The notes under the pieces are model-generated. The model was not told where the DNA came from. It saw only the letters and a list, made by a program, of their open reading frames with translations, and searched no databases. Made by a program: the position numbers and the translations under genes. A DNA stretch of 64,000 bases. It comes from JANPBY01 sp963851405. Lineage in GTDB: Bacteria; Actinomycetota; Actinomycetes; DATJPE01. Below, one piece after another: positions 17,827 through 25,944 of this stretch. Position 1 is the first letter of the stretch, and the number at the start of each line of letters is the position of its first letter. The stretch is from contig CAWKPB010000001.1 in NCBI GenBank assembly GCA_963851405.1, positions 446,122-510,121 of the forward strand. The letters run 5' to 3'.

Positions 17827-19842
17827 TCAGTCCGCGGAGTTGGCTGAGGCGCGCAGCGGCAACCCCTTGGAGCGTCGAATCTCTTCGACCACTTGGGCCA
17901 TGATCGCGTTGATCCCGTAGTCCTTGGGCGTGAACACCGCAGCGACACCGGCGGCGAGCAAGGCTGTGGCATCAGCCTTCGGGATGATGCCGCCCACCAC
18001 GACCGGGATGTCGCCAACGCCGGCCGCCCGCAGTCCCTCCAGGACTTCTGGGACCAGGGTGAGGTGCGATCCGGACAGAATGGACAGACCCACGCAATCG
18101 ACGTCCTCTTCGACCGCTGCAGCGACAATCTCGCCGGTCGTCAAACGGATCCCCTGGTAAATCACCTCGAACCCTGCGTCCCTGGCCCGGACAGCGATCT
18201 GTTCGGCTCCATTGCTGTGGCCGTCCAGGCCCGGCTTGGCCACCAGGAGCCTCAGCCGATGACCAATTTCGTCGCCAGTCCCGGTGACTGAAGCGCGAAG
18301 GTCCGCCAATCCCGCCCAGTCCGAAACAACGCCGGTTGCGTGGCCGACCCCGGTCGGCGCGCGGAACTCCCCGAAAACCTCACGTAAGAGCCCCGCCCAC
18401 TCGCCCGTGGTCACCCCTGCTCGAACGCAGGCCAAGGTCGGTGGCACCAGGCTCTGATCACTCGTCGCGGCACCCCGTAGCGCTTCTAGGCTCGCGGCCA
18501 CTGCGCTGGCGTCACGTTCGGCGCGCCAGTTCCGCACCGCGCCGACAGCGGTGGCTTCCACGGCCGGATCCACGCTTTGGATCGCGGAGTCCAGATCGGC
18601 CGTCAACGGGTTAGGCGCCGAACTGGTGAAGATGTTCACTCCAACAACCGGCTCCTCACCCGACTCGATCGCAGCCCGCCGACGCGCGTGCGAAGCGACC
18701 AGCGCGCCCTTCATATAGCCGTTCTCGACGGCAGCGATGGCCCCACCCATGTCCTGCACTCGGTCGATCTCTTCCCTGGCGTCAGAGACGAGTTGATCGA
18801 CCAGTCCTTGAACTACTGCGGAGCCGCGAAACAGGTCGTCGTGCTCCAGGAGGTCGGACTCGTAGGCGAGCACCTGCTGCATGCGAAGAGACCACTGTTG
18901 ATCCCAAGGGCGTGGGAGTCCGAGGGCCTCGTTCCAGGCAGGCAGTTGGACCGCCCTGGCCCGCGCATCCTTGGACAGGGTCACAGCGAGCATCTCAAGC
19001 ACGATCCGTGCCACGTTGTTCTCCGGCTGAGCCTCGGTGAGGCCCAGGGAATTGACCTGTACGCCGTATCGGAACCGGCGCTGGTCCGGGTCCGTGATGC
19101 CATAGCGCTGCTGGGTGATCTCATCCCAGAGTTCGACGAAAGCGCGCATCTTCGCCATCTCCTCAACAAAGCGCACGCCGGCGTTGACGAAGAAGGACAT
19201 CCGCCCGACCACGGATCCGAACCGCTCGGGCGGGACCCGCCCCGAAGCACGGACCGCGTCGAGCACCGCGATCGCCGTGCACATCGCGTAGGCGACCTCC
19301 TGCACGGGCGTGGCGCCGGCCTCTTGGAGGTGGTAGCTGCAGATGTTCACAGGGTTCCAACGTGGAACCTCCTCCACCGTATAGGCCACGAGATCGGCGA
19401 TCAGCCTCATCGACGGCTCGGGAGGGAAGACATACGTTCCTCGGGACAAGTACTCCTTGATGATGTCGTTTTGCGTCGTGCCTGACAGTGTCGCTCGATC
19501 GATGCCTTGCTCCTCCGCGGCCACCTGATAGAGGGCGAACAGCCACAGAGCCGTCGCGTTGATGGTCATGGACGTGTTCATTGCGTCCAACGGAATGTCG
19601 GCCATCAGCGCCCGCATGTCACCCAAATGTGAAACCGGCACTCCGACCTTCCCGACCTCTCCCCTGGACAACCGATCATCCGGGTCGTAGCCGGTCTGCG
19701 TCGGAAGGTCGAACGCGACCGAGAGTCCGGTCTGGCCTTTTTCGAGATTGGATTTGAACAGCGCATTAGAGGCCGCAGCCGATGAGTGCCCGGCGTAGGT
19801 ACGCATGACCCATGGCCGGTCGCGCGGGCGCTGGTTACTCAT
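17827..19842 (-). CDS. ecm: Ethylmalonyl-CoA mutase (B12-dependent, MeaA type)
   Basis: Single-chain adenosylcobalamin mutase of 671 residues that converts (2R)-ethylmalonyl-CoA to methylsuccinyl-CoA. The TIM-barrel catalytic part covers about 1-510. It shows AFDLPTQTGYD, where methylmalonyl-CoA mutases have a His-Arg pair in place of Gln-Thr, and CSYHLQEAGA. The C-terminal B12 domain has the DxHxxG motif at Asp540-His542-Gly545 and a later GGIIP. Length fits ethylmalonyl-CoA mutase and is shorter than two-subunit methylmalonyl-CoA mutase chains. Start ATG has GGAGG six bases upstream. Partners in the window are ccr, mce, meaB and the adenosyltransferase. Confidence 0.9.
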   Translation of the reverse strand: MSNQRPRDRPWVMRTYAGHSSAAASNALFKSNLEKGQTGLSVAFDLPTQTGYDPDDRLSRGEVGKVGVPVSHLGDMRALMADIPLDAMNTSMTINATALWLFALYQVAAEEQGIDRATLSGTTQNDIIKEYLSRGTYVFPPEPSMRLIADLVAYTVEEVPRWNPVNICSYHLQEAGATPVQEVAYAMCTAIAVLDAVRASGRVPPERFGSVVGRMSFFVNAGVRFVEEMAKMRAFVELWDEITQQRYGITDPDQRRFRYGVQVNSLGLTEAQPENNVARIVLEMLAVTLSKDARARAVQLPAWNEALGLPRPWDQQWSLRMQQVLAYESDLLEHDDLFRGSAVVQGLVDQLVSDAREEIDRVQDMGGAIAAVENGYMKGALVASHARRRAAIESGEEPVVGVNIFTSSAPNPLTADLDSAIQSVDPAVEATAVGAVRNWRAERDASAVAASLEALRGAATSDQSLVPPTLACVRAGVTTGEWAGLLREVFGEFRAPTGVGHATGVVSDWAGLADLRASVTGTGDEIGHRLRLLVAKPGLDGHSNGAEQIAVRARDAGFEVIYQGIRLTTGEIVAAAVEEDVDCVGLSILSGSHLTLVPEVLEGLRAAGVGDIPVVVGGIIPKADATALLAAGVAAVFTPKDYGINAIMAQVVEEIRRSKGLPLRASANSAD

Positions 19843-19902
19843 GCCGGGCCTCCGCTGCGTCGTGAACCTGCCACTCGATCTTCAGCCTATTGACCGGTTG
19901 GA

Positions 19903-20235
19903 TCAGGCGGGGAGGGCGTCCCGCTCCAGGTGTAGGACGCGGTGGAGACGGGTGACCGCAAGTACTCGGAGAACACGCGGCTGCGGATCGCTGAGCACCA
20001 GGCGGCGGCCATCAGCGTGGGCTCGACGGTGAAGGCCGAACAGCAGCCCCAATCCAGCGGAATCCAGCGCTTCCACGTTGGAGCAGTCCACGACGAGGTC
20101 CCCGGGACCGGAATCCAGAGCCACAGTCAGCATCAGGCGGACCTCGGCAACCGTCGACCCATCCAACCGCGAGGGCAACGAGCACCGAATATCCGAGGAA
20201 GTCGTCGCACGCGGCGGCGAATGGAGCGAACTCAC
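19903..20235 (-). CDS. STAS-domain protein (anti-sigma-factor antagonist type)
   Basis: A 110-residue protein with a SpoIIAA-like STAS fold. The diagnostic segment is VVDCSNVEALDSAGLGLL, in which the Ser of DSAG is the residue phosphorylated by anti-sigma kinases. GTG at 20235 is preferred because GGAGG lies 4 bases upstream and the conserved domain starts soon after; an open frame reaches 20373 but reads Arg/Pro-rich shadow sequence. No anti-sigma kinase or sigma factor gene is nearby, so its partner is unknown. It precedes the mutase gene by 60 bp on the same strand. Confidence 0.82.
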   Translation of the reverse strand: MSSLHSPPRATTSSDIRCSLPSRLDGSTVAEVRLMLTVALDSGPGDLVVDCSNVEALDSAGLGLLFGLHRRAHADGRRLVLSDPQPRVLRVLAVTRLHRVLHLERDALPA

Positions 20236-20403
20236 GTGACCTCCGAACCGCGTCGGCGCTCGCCGTATTGGTGACGGCGGGGGAAGGCACCGATGCGTGC
20301 GGGCCGGGACCCGCATCAGCACCGTAGTTGTCCAGACGCGAGGGCTGTGGGAGACACGCAGGCCCACGGACAACTTGCCAACGCCAGCGCCGGCCGTCGG
20401 TCG

Positions 20404-21252
20404 CTAGTCGTAGGAGTAGAACCCGCGGCCGCTCTTGCGACCCAAGTCGCCCGCCTGAACCATGCGCTGCAGAGTCTCGGGAGGTACGAACTTCTCGTCC
20501 TGGGTCTCGGTGTAGATGTTGCTCGCCGCGTGAGTCATGATGTCGACTCCGGTGAGGTCGATGGTTTCCAGCGGCCCCATGGCGTGACCGAATCCCAGTC
20601 GACACGCGGTATCGACGTCCTTTGCGCTCGCTACCCCGGACTCAACCAGACGCACCGCCTCGATCGCCAGAGCCGAGATCAGCCGGGTGGTCACGAATCC
20701 GGCCACGTCTCGATTGACGACGATGCAGGTCTTCCCGGTGGACTCGGCGAACGCACGAGCCGCCGCCAAGCTGGCGTCCGACGTTCGGTAGCCACGCACC
20801 AGCTCGCACAGCCGCATCATGGGTACCGGCGAGAAGAAGTGGGTGCCGACCACTTGTTCTGGTCGCTCAGTGGCAGCTGCGATGGCTGTGACCGGTATAG
20901 CCGACGTGTTGGTCGCGAGAATCGCTTCTGGAGGGCAGACCCGATCGAGGGTCGCGAAGACCTGGTGCTTGACTTCGAGGCTCTCGAAGACCGCCTCGAT
21001 GACCAGGTCTCGGTCGCTCATCCCGTCGAGATCGGTCGTCGTCTCGATCCGCTCCAACGCCTCGGTCGCCTGACGCTCAGTCAGTTTCTGCTTAGCGACG
21101 AAGCGTTCCAGCGAGGTTTGGACGCCAACGAGCGCTCGGTCGAGCGCCGCACGCGACAGGTCCTGGAGTCGAACATCGTGACCGGCCGCAGCGGCGATCT
21201 GGGCTATCCCAGAACCCATCAAGCCCGCGCCCACCACACCAATCCTCGTCAC
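20404..21252 (-). CDS. 3-hydroxybutyryl-CoA dehydrogenase
   Basis: NAD(P)-dependent 3-hydroxyacyl-CoA dehydrogenase of 282 residues, single copy. Cofactor motif GAGLMGSGIAQ is at about 7-17, catalytic His in GTHFFSPVPMM, and the dimerisation domain ends GRKSGRGFYSYD. Compared with the double protein at 9.9-11.6 kb it resembles the classical PaaH/Hbd form more closely. In the ethylmalonyl-CoA pathway it would reduce acetoacetyl-CoA to 3-hydroxybutyryl-CoA ahead of crotonase and ccr. The GTG start has no ribosome site but a TAGGGT box 6 bases before it. Its start is 9 bp from the murA stop. Confidence 0.92.
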   Translation of the reverse strand: MTRIGVVGAGLMGSGIAQIAAAAGHDVRLQDLSRAALDRALVGVQTSLERFVAKQKLTERQATEALERIETTTDLDGMSDRDLVIEAVFESLEVKHQVFATLDRVCPPEAILATNTSAIPVTAIAAATERPEQVVGTHFFSPVPMMRLCELVRGYRTSDASLAAARAFAESTGKTCIVVNRDVAGFVTTRLISALAIEAVRLVESGVASAKDVDTACRLGFGHAMGPLETIDLTGVDIMTHAASNIYTETQDEKFVPPETLQRMVQAGDLGRKSGRGFYSYD

Positions 21253-21258
21253 GCCGAC

Positions 21259-21264
21259 ACCCTA
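21259..21264 (-). promoter_or_regulatory. Candidate -10 box for leaderless 3-hydroxybutyryl-CoA dehydrogenase mRNA
   Basis: TAGGGT on the minus strand ends 6 bases before the GTG at 21252 and overlaps the murA stop codon, so the dehydrogenase gene may have its own promoter inside the murA end. Confidence 0.45.
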
Positions 21265-22527
21265 GTTGGCCGGCTCACGGACCACGCTCGCACCCAAGCG
21301 CACGATGTCCTCGACGAAACCTGGATAGCCCCGGTCGATATGAAAGGCATGGTTGACCGTCGTCACCCCATCGGCACACAGCCCCGCCAGCACCAACCCA
21401 GCCCCCGCGCGGATGTCCGTCGCCTCAACCGGTGCCGCCGACAACCGCTCTCGCCCCCGAACCACGGCGTGGTGGCCATCGGTCCGAAGGTCGGCGCCAA
21501 GGCGCACCAACTCGTTCACGAACATGAACCGCGCTTCGTACACGTTTTCGGTGACCATCGCGACGCCATCCGCGACCGCGTTGAGAGCGAGCACCATCGG
21601 TTGCAGGTCGGTCGGGAAGCCCGGATAGGGAAGAGTGACCACATCGACAGATCGTGGGCGACCGTCCATCCGGACTCGGAAACCCCCCTCCAGCGACGTC
21701 ACTTCAGCCCCCGACAGGGCCAGCTTGTCCAGCGGCAACTCGAGATCGGCCGAGCGCGCATTTTCGATGCTGATATCTCCCCTGGTCATCACGGCCGCAA
21801 CGGCCCACGTGCCAGCAACCATCCGATCCGGAACTGCCGTGTGTTCGGTGGGTCGCAATTCCTCAACCCCCTGGATCTCCAGGGTGGATGACCCGAGGCC
21901 GCCGATCTGGGCTCCCATGCCGAGCAGCATCTGGCACACGTCAACGATTTCCGGTTCACGAGCGGCGTTGTCAATCACCGTGGTTCCGGACGCTAGAGCA
22001 GCAGCAGCAAGGAGGTTCTCCGTAGCACCAACGCTGGGGAAGTCGAGATGGATCATGGCGCCGCGCAGCCCTTTGGGTGCGGTGGCCACAATGAAGCCGT
22101 GCTCGTTGGAGACCGAAGCGCCCATCTTGATCAGACCCGCGATGTGGAAGTCCAGCGGGCGAGAACCGATGGCGTCCCCGCCGGGCAGCGCCACCTCCGC
22201 CGCACCGCAGCGAGCCACCAGCGGTCCAAGGACGTTGATCGAGGCTCGCATCTGCCGAACCAGGTCGTAGTCGGCCCGATGTTCCAAGTCTGGCGGGACA
22301 TCGATCGCGACGGTCCCTGACTCACGCTGGTGCTCGACCGCGCAGCCGAGCCGCGTGAGCAGTTCGCCCATGATCTGGACGTCAGCGATGTCAGGAACCT
22401 CACGCACCAGGGTGCGCCCCGGGGCAAGCAGCGCCGCGGCCATCAGTTTCAGGACGCTGTTCTTGGCACCGGTGACTCGAACCGTGCCTTCCAGCCGTGC
22501 CCCCCCGACGACCCGCAGATGTCCCAC
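21262..22527 (-). CDS. murA: UDP-N-acetylglucosamine 1-carboxyvinyltransferase with Asp in place of the catalytic Cys
   Basis: First committed enzyme of peptidoglycan synthesis, transferring enolpyruvate from PEP to UDP-GlcNAc in the cytoplasm. 421 residues from GTG 22527, normal for MurA. Conserved parts are VTGAKNSVLKLMAAALLA, the catalytic loop LPGGDAIGSRP, and FPTDLQP. In E. coli the loop reads GGC with Cys115, the target of fosfomycin; here it is Asp (residue 118), as in Mycobacterium tuberculosis, predicting intrinsic fosfomycin resistance. A longer frame reaches 22572 but overlaps the divergent adenosyltransferase start. Confidence 0.95.
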   Translation of the reverse strand: MGHLRVVGGARLEGTVRVTGAKNSVLKLMAAALLAPGRTLVREVPDIADVQIMGELLTRLGCAVEHQRESGTVAIDVPPDLEHRADYDLVRQMRASINVLGPLVARCGAAEVALPGGDAIGSRPLDFHIAGLIKMGASVSNEHGFIVATAPKGLRGAMIHLDFPSVGATENLLAAAALASGTTVIDNAAREPEIVDVCQMLLGMGAQIGGLGSSTLEIQGVEELRPTEHTAVPDRMVAGTWAVAAVMTRGDISIENARSADLELPLDKLALSGAEVTSLEGGFRVRMDGRPRSVDVVTLPYPGFPTDLQPMVLALNAVADGVAMVTENVYEARFMFVNELVRLGADLRTDGHHAVVRGRERLSAAPVEATDIRAGAGLVLAGLCADGVTTVNHAFHIDRGYPGFVEDIVRLGASVVREPAN

Positions 22528-22533
22528 CCGGGC

Positions 22534-22539
22534 ATCGTA
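22534..22539 (-). promoter_or_regulatory. murA: Candidate -10 box for leaderless murA mRNA
   Basis: TACGAT on the minus strand lies 6 bases before the GTG at 22527. It faces the -10 candidate of the divergent adenosyltransferase gene only 12 bp away. Confidence 0.5.
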
Positions 22540-22551
22540 CGGGCCCGCGGC

Positions 22552-22557
22552 TAGGCT
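22552..22557 (+). promoter_or_regulatory. Candidate -10 box for leaderless cobalamin adenosyltransferase mRNA
   Basis: TAGGCT fits TANNNT and ends 7 bases before the ATG at 22565; no Shine-Dalgarno sequence is present. Confidence 0.5.
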
Positions 22558-22564
22558 TCGGATC

Positions 22565-23152
22565 ATGGTCAACCTGACGCGGATCTACACCCGAACCGGC
22601 GACGACGGCACGACCGCACTAGGGGATATGAGCCGCACCGGCAAGAACGATCTGCGACTCGTGGCCTACGCCGACGTCGACGAGGCCAACTCCTCGCTCG
22701 GCGTCGCTGTGGCTGTTGCGTCCATGCCTGCCGACGTCGTGACGCTTCTCACACACGTACAAAACGAACTGTTCGACGTTGGTGCTGATCTGTGTACCCC
22801 CGTGGTGGAGCATCCGCAGTTCCCCCCGCTGCGAGTCACTCAGGAGTATGTCGACCGGCTCGAGGATGCCTGTGACACGTTCAACGACCGACTCGACAAG
22901 TTGCGGTCCTTCGTCCTCCCCGGTGGCACGCCGGGTAGTGCGCTCCTGCACGTCACGCGCACCGTTACCCGGCGAGCCGAGCGTTCGACCTGGGCAGCGC
23001 TGGCCGCTCATGGCGAGGTGATGAACCCCCTGACCGCGACCTACCTCAACCGGCTGTCGGATCTGCTGTTCATTACGGCCCGGGTGGCCAACACCACGGA
23101 ATCCGGAGGCTCTGGGGATGTTCTCTGGGAGCCCGGAGCGACGCGCGACTGA
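22565..23152 (+). CDS. ATP:cob(I)alamin adenosyltransferase, PduO type
   Basis: Enzyme of 195 residues that transfers the adenosyl group of ATP to cob(I)alamin, giving the coenzyme used by ethylmalonyl-CoA and methylmalonyl-CoA mutases. The N-terminal ATP site TRTGDDGTTALGD is at about 7-20, and the later conserved helix carries TRTVTRRAERS and NRLSDLLFITAR. Trimeric PduO-type family, not the CobA type. ATG at 22565 is chosen because the motif follows within six residues; the frame is open further upstream but that is antisense to murA. It converges on atpC with 3 bp between stops, an arrangement I recall from mycobacteria (Rv1314c). Confidence 0.93.
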   Translation: MVNLTRIYTRTGDDGTTALGDMSRTGKNDLRLVAYADVDEANSSLGVAVAVASMPADVVTLLTHVQNELFDVGADLCTPVVEHPQFPPLRVTQEYVDRLEDACDTFNDRLDKLRSFVLPGGTPGSALLHVTRTVTRRAERSTWAALAAHGEVMNPLTATYLNRLSDLLFITARVANTTESGGSGDVLWEPGATRD

Positions 23153-23155
23153 CGG

Positions 23156-23548
23156 TCAGCGGGTAGCTGCAACCTCGAGTCGAACTTCGGCCCGACGCAG
23201 GGCGGCCGCCGCTTCGAGATCTTCTTCGGCAGCGGCTGCGGCGAGCGCTCGTGCGGCCTCGGCGCGCTCGACGTCGATGTCCGCTGCGATTTCAGCGGAA
23301 TCGGCAAGAATCGTCACGGCGTTGGCATCCACGGACAGGAATCCGCGATGGACAGCGATCCGGAGTTCGCCACCGTCTTCCTCAGTGATGCGAACCTCAC
23401 CATCGTCAAGCGTCGCGAGTACGGGCTCGTGGTGCGGGAGGATCCCGATCTCACCGATCACGGTCCGCGCGATGAGCGAGGACCCCGGACCGGACCAGAT
23501 CATCCGGTCCGCAGCCACGACGCGGATCTCGAGTTGGCCCTCGGTCAC
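23156..23548 (-). CDS. atpC: ATP synthase epsilon subunit
   Basis: Central-stalk subunit of F1, 130 residues. N-terminal beta-sandwich contains GSSLIARTVIGEIGILPHHEPVLATL, with the LPGH-like turn altered to LPHH, followed by a C-terminal helical hairpin very rich in Ala/Glu. In actinobacteria this hairpin helps restrain ATP hydrolysis. It is the last gene of the atp operon and overlaps atpD by 4 bp. Confidence 0.95.
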   Translation of the reverse strand: MTEGQLEIRVVAADRMIWSGPGSSLIARTVIGEIGILPHHEPVLATLDDGEVRITEEDGGELRIAVHRGFLSVDANAVTILADSAEIAADIDVERAEAARALAAAAAEEDLEAAAALRRAEVRLEVAATR

Positions 23549-25017
23549 TTCGCCAACTTACTGGCGGCTGCCTCGACATCTTCGATGCCGCCTGCCATGA
23601 AGAAGGCCTGCTCCGGAATGTGGTCGTAGTCACCGTCGCACAGAGCCTTGAAGGAGGAAACCGTCTCCTCGACTGGGACGAAGGAACCGGGCTGTGAGGT
23701 GAAGGCCTCGGCGACGAACATGTTCTGACTCAGGAAGCGCTGAATCCGGCGCGCCCTGTTGACGAGCAGCTTGTCCTCCTCGGACAACTCGTCGATACCG
23801 AGGATCGCAATGATGTCTTGTAGGTCCTTGTACCGCTGGAGGATCTCCTTGACCCGCTGTGCCACCTGGTAGTGCTCATCGCCCACGTAGCGAGCATCCA
23901 GGATGCGCGAGGTCGAGGTCAGCGGGTCCACGGCCGGATAGATGCCCAGTTCCGAGATGGGGCGCGACAATTCCGTCGTCGCGTCCAGGTGGGCGAACGT
24001 CGTGGCAGGCGCCGGGTCGGTGTAGTCGTCGGCGGGAACATAGATCGCCTGAAGGGAAGTGATCGAGTGCCCACGGGTCGACGTGATCCGCTCCTGCAGT
24101 TCACCCATCTCGTCGGCCAACGTCGGTTGGTAGCCGACAGCGGAGGGCATCCGCCCCAGCAGGGTTGACACCTCAGATCCGGCTTGGGTGAAACGGAAGA
24201 TGTTGTCAATGAACAGGAGCACGTCTTGCTTCTGCACGTCACGGAAGTACTCGGCCATCGTCAGCGCCGACAACGCCACACGCAGACGAGTGCCCGGGGG
24301 CTCATCCATCTGTCCGAACACGAGCGCAGTCTTGGCGAGAACGCCCGACTCAGTCATCTCCAAGAACAGGTCGTTGCCCTCGCGCGTCCGCTCACCCACA
24401 CCCGCGAACACCGAGACACCACTGAAGTTCTCAGCCACCCGGTAGATCATTTCCTGGATGAGAACGGTTTTGCCGACACCGGCACCGCCGAACAGACCGA
24501 TCTTGCCGCCCTTGACATATGGCGTCAGCAGGTCGATGACCTTGATTCCGGTCCAGAAGACCTCGGTCTTGCTCTCGAGTTGGTCGAACGCCGGAGCTTG
24601 GGCGTGGATGCCTCGGCGCTCAGTGATCTCCAGTGAGGACTCCTCGACGTCCAGCGGCTTACCCAGGGTGTTCCAGACATGCCCAAGGGTGACGTCCCCG
24701 ACCGGCACGGTGATCGCGTCACCGGTGTCCGTGACCTCGGCACCGCGTACCAAACCGTCGGTCGGCTGCATGGAAATGGCCCGCACCAAGTTGTCGCCAA
24801 TGTGTTGGGCGACCTCCAAGGTCAGCACGCGTGCCGACTCCCCTTCGGTGGCCGCCTCACTCGCGACGGAGACCGTCAGCGCATTGAACAGAGCAGGCAT
24901 CGACTCGAAGGGGAACTCGACGTCGACGACGGGGCCTGTGACGCGGGCTACCCGGCCGACAGCACTCGCTGCAGACTCGCTGGTGCCGGCCTCGGCTGTG
25001 ACAGTCATCCTGCTCAC
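23545..25017 (-). CDS. atpD: ATP synthase beta subunit
   Basis: Catalytic F1 subunit, 490 residues. Walker A GGAGVGKTVL is in the middle of the chain, the catalytic Glu is in GVGERTREG, and the DELSEED-type lever reads DELSEEDKLL. The N-terminus is about ten residues longer than in E. coli. GTG at 25017 overlaps the atpG stop (GTGA); the in-frame ATG at 25008 is an alternative. Confidence 0.98.
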   Translation of the reverse strand: MSRMTVTAEAGTSESAASAVGRVARVTGPVVDVEFPFESMPALFNALTVSVASEAATEGESARVLTLEVAQHIGDNLVRAISMQPTDGLVRGAEVTDTGDAITVPVGDVTLGHVWNTLGKPLDVEESSLEITERRGIHAQAPAFDQLESKTEVFWTGIKVIDLLTPYVKGGKIGLFGGAGVGKTVLIQEMIYRVAENFSGVSVFAGVGERTREGNDLFLEMTESGVLAKTALVFGQMDEPPGTRLRVALSALTMAEYFRDVQKQDVLLFIDNIFRFTQAGSEVSTLLGRMPSAVGYQPTLADEMGELQERITSTRGHSITSLQAIYVPADDYTDPAPATTFAHLDATTELSRPISELGIYPAVDPLTSTSRILDARYVGDEHYQVAQRVKEILQRYKDLQDIIAILGIDELSEEDKLLVNRARRIQRFLSQNMFVAEAFTSQPGSFVPVEETVSSFKALCDGDYDHIPEQAFFMAGGIEDVEAAASKLAK

Positions 25018-25943
25018 TCGCTCCCTGCGTTGGCGGAGGCCAGCGCGTCGGCCCCGCCGACGATCTCGCTGATCTCCTGGGTGATCTCGGCCTGGCGTGC
25101 CTTGTTGGCCTGCCGGGTGTAGGACTTGATGAGCTCTTCGGCGTTGTCCGTAGCCGATTTCATGGCCCTGCGACGACTCGCAAGCTCAGAGGCAGCTGCG
25201 TTGAGCAGGGCTGTGTAGACGACGTTCTCCACATAGCGTGGCAACAACGCATCCAACACTGCTTCTGCGTCGGGCTCGAAGTCGTACAGCGGGAAGATCA
25301 CCGTTTCGCCCGACTCGCTGGTCGAACCGACGACTTCTTCGACAACCTCGAGTGGCAGGACCTGGTTGGCGGTGGGGATCTGCACACCCAAGTTGACGAA
25401 CCGCGTCCCGACGATGTGGATCTCGTCGACTCCGCCCTCCTCAGTCGGAAGCATGAATCGCTCGAGCAGCGCGGCGGCAATCTCGCGCGCCGTTTCCGGC
25501 GTTGGTGACTCGGTAAAGCCGGTCCAGATCGAGGCGATGTCGCGCCCGCGGAATCGGTAGTAGTTCACGCCCTTGCGGCCGACGATGTACGGCACCACGT
25601 CCATCCCGCGTTCGCGCAGCAGCGACGTGAGCTGCTCGCCTTCCTTGATCGCGGCCGACGAATAGGCGCCGGCGAGACCACGATCGCTGGTCAGGAGGAG
25701 GACGGCGGCCCGCTCCTGCAACCGGGTCGAATCCGTCAGTGGGTGGCTCACCGTGCCGGCGATGTGCGAGGCAGCGGCCGAGATCGCCCGGACAAGCTCA
25801 CGGGTGTAGGGCACCGCTGCTTCCAGCCGCGCCTGTGCCTTCACGATGCGGCTAGCGGCGATGAGCTCCATCGCCTTGGTGATCTTCTTGGTCGACCCGA
25901 CGGACCGGATCTTTCGTCGGTAGACCCGCTGCTGTGCCCCCAC
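25014..25943 (-). CDS. atpG: ATP synthase gamma subunit
   Basis: Rotor shaft of F1, 309 residues. N-terminal helix RRKIRSVGSTKKITKAMELIAASRI and the C-terminal helix ALLNAAASELASRRRAMKSATDNAEELI form the coiled coil. Actinobacterial gamma chains carry a loop in the middle domain; here the segment around FVNLGVQIPTANQVLPLEV and SSTSESGETVIFPLY-like acidic loop lies at about 185-215. One base separates it from the atpA stop region. Confidence 0.96.
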   Translation of the reverse strand: MGAQQRVYRRKIRSVGSTKKITKAMELIAASRIVKAQARLEAAVPYTRELVRAISAAASHIAGTVSHPLTDSTRLQERAAVLLLTSDRGLAGAYSSAAIKEGEQLTSLLRERGMDVVPYIVGRKGVNYYRFRGRDIASIWTGFTESPTPETAREIAAALLERFMLPTEEGGVDEIHIVGTRFVNLGVQIPTANQVLPLEVVEEVVGSTSESGETVIFPLYDFEPDAEAVLDALLPRYVENVVYTALLNAAASELASRRRAMKSATDNAEELIKSYTRQANKARQAEITQEISEIVGGADALASANAGSE

Positions 25944-25944
25944 G

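Noticed and set aside
19843..19902. Cobalamin riboswitch before the B12-dependent mutase
   Set aside because: Only 60 bases lie before ecm and no B12-box-like sequence was seen there or before the adenosyltransferase gene.
20293..21891. Long plus-strand frame across hydroxybutyryl-CoA dehydrogenase and murA
   Set aside because: His/Arg/Gln-rich shadow sequence crossing two sure genes.
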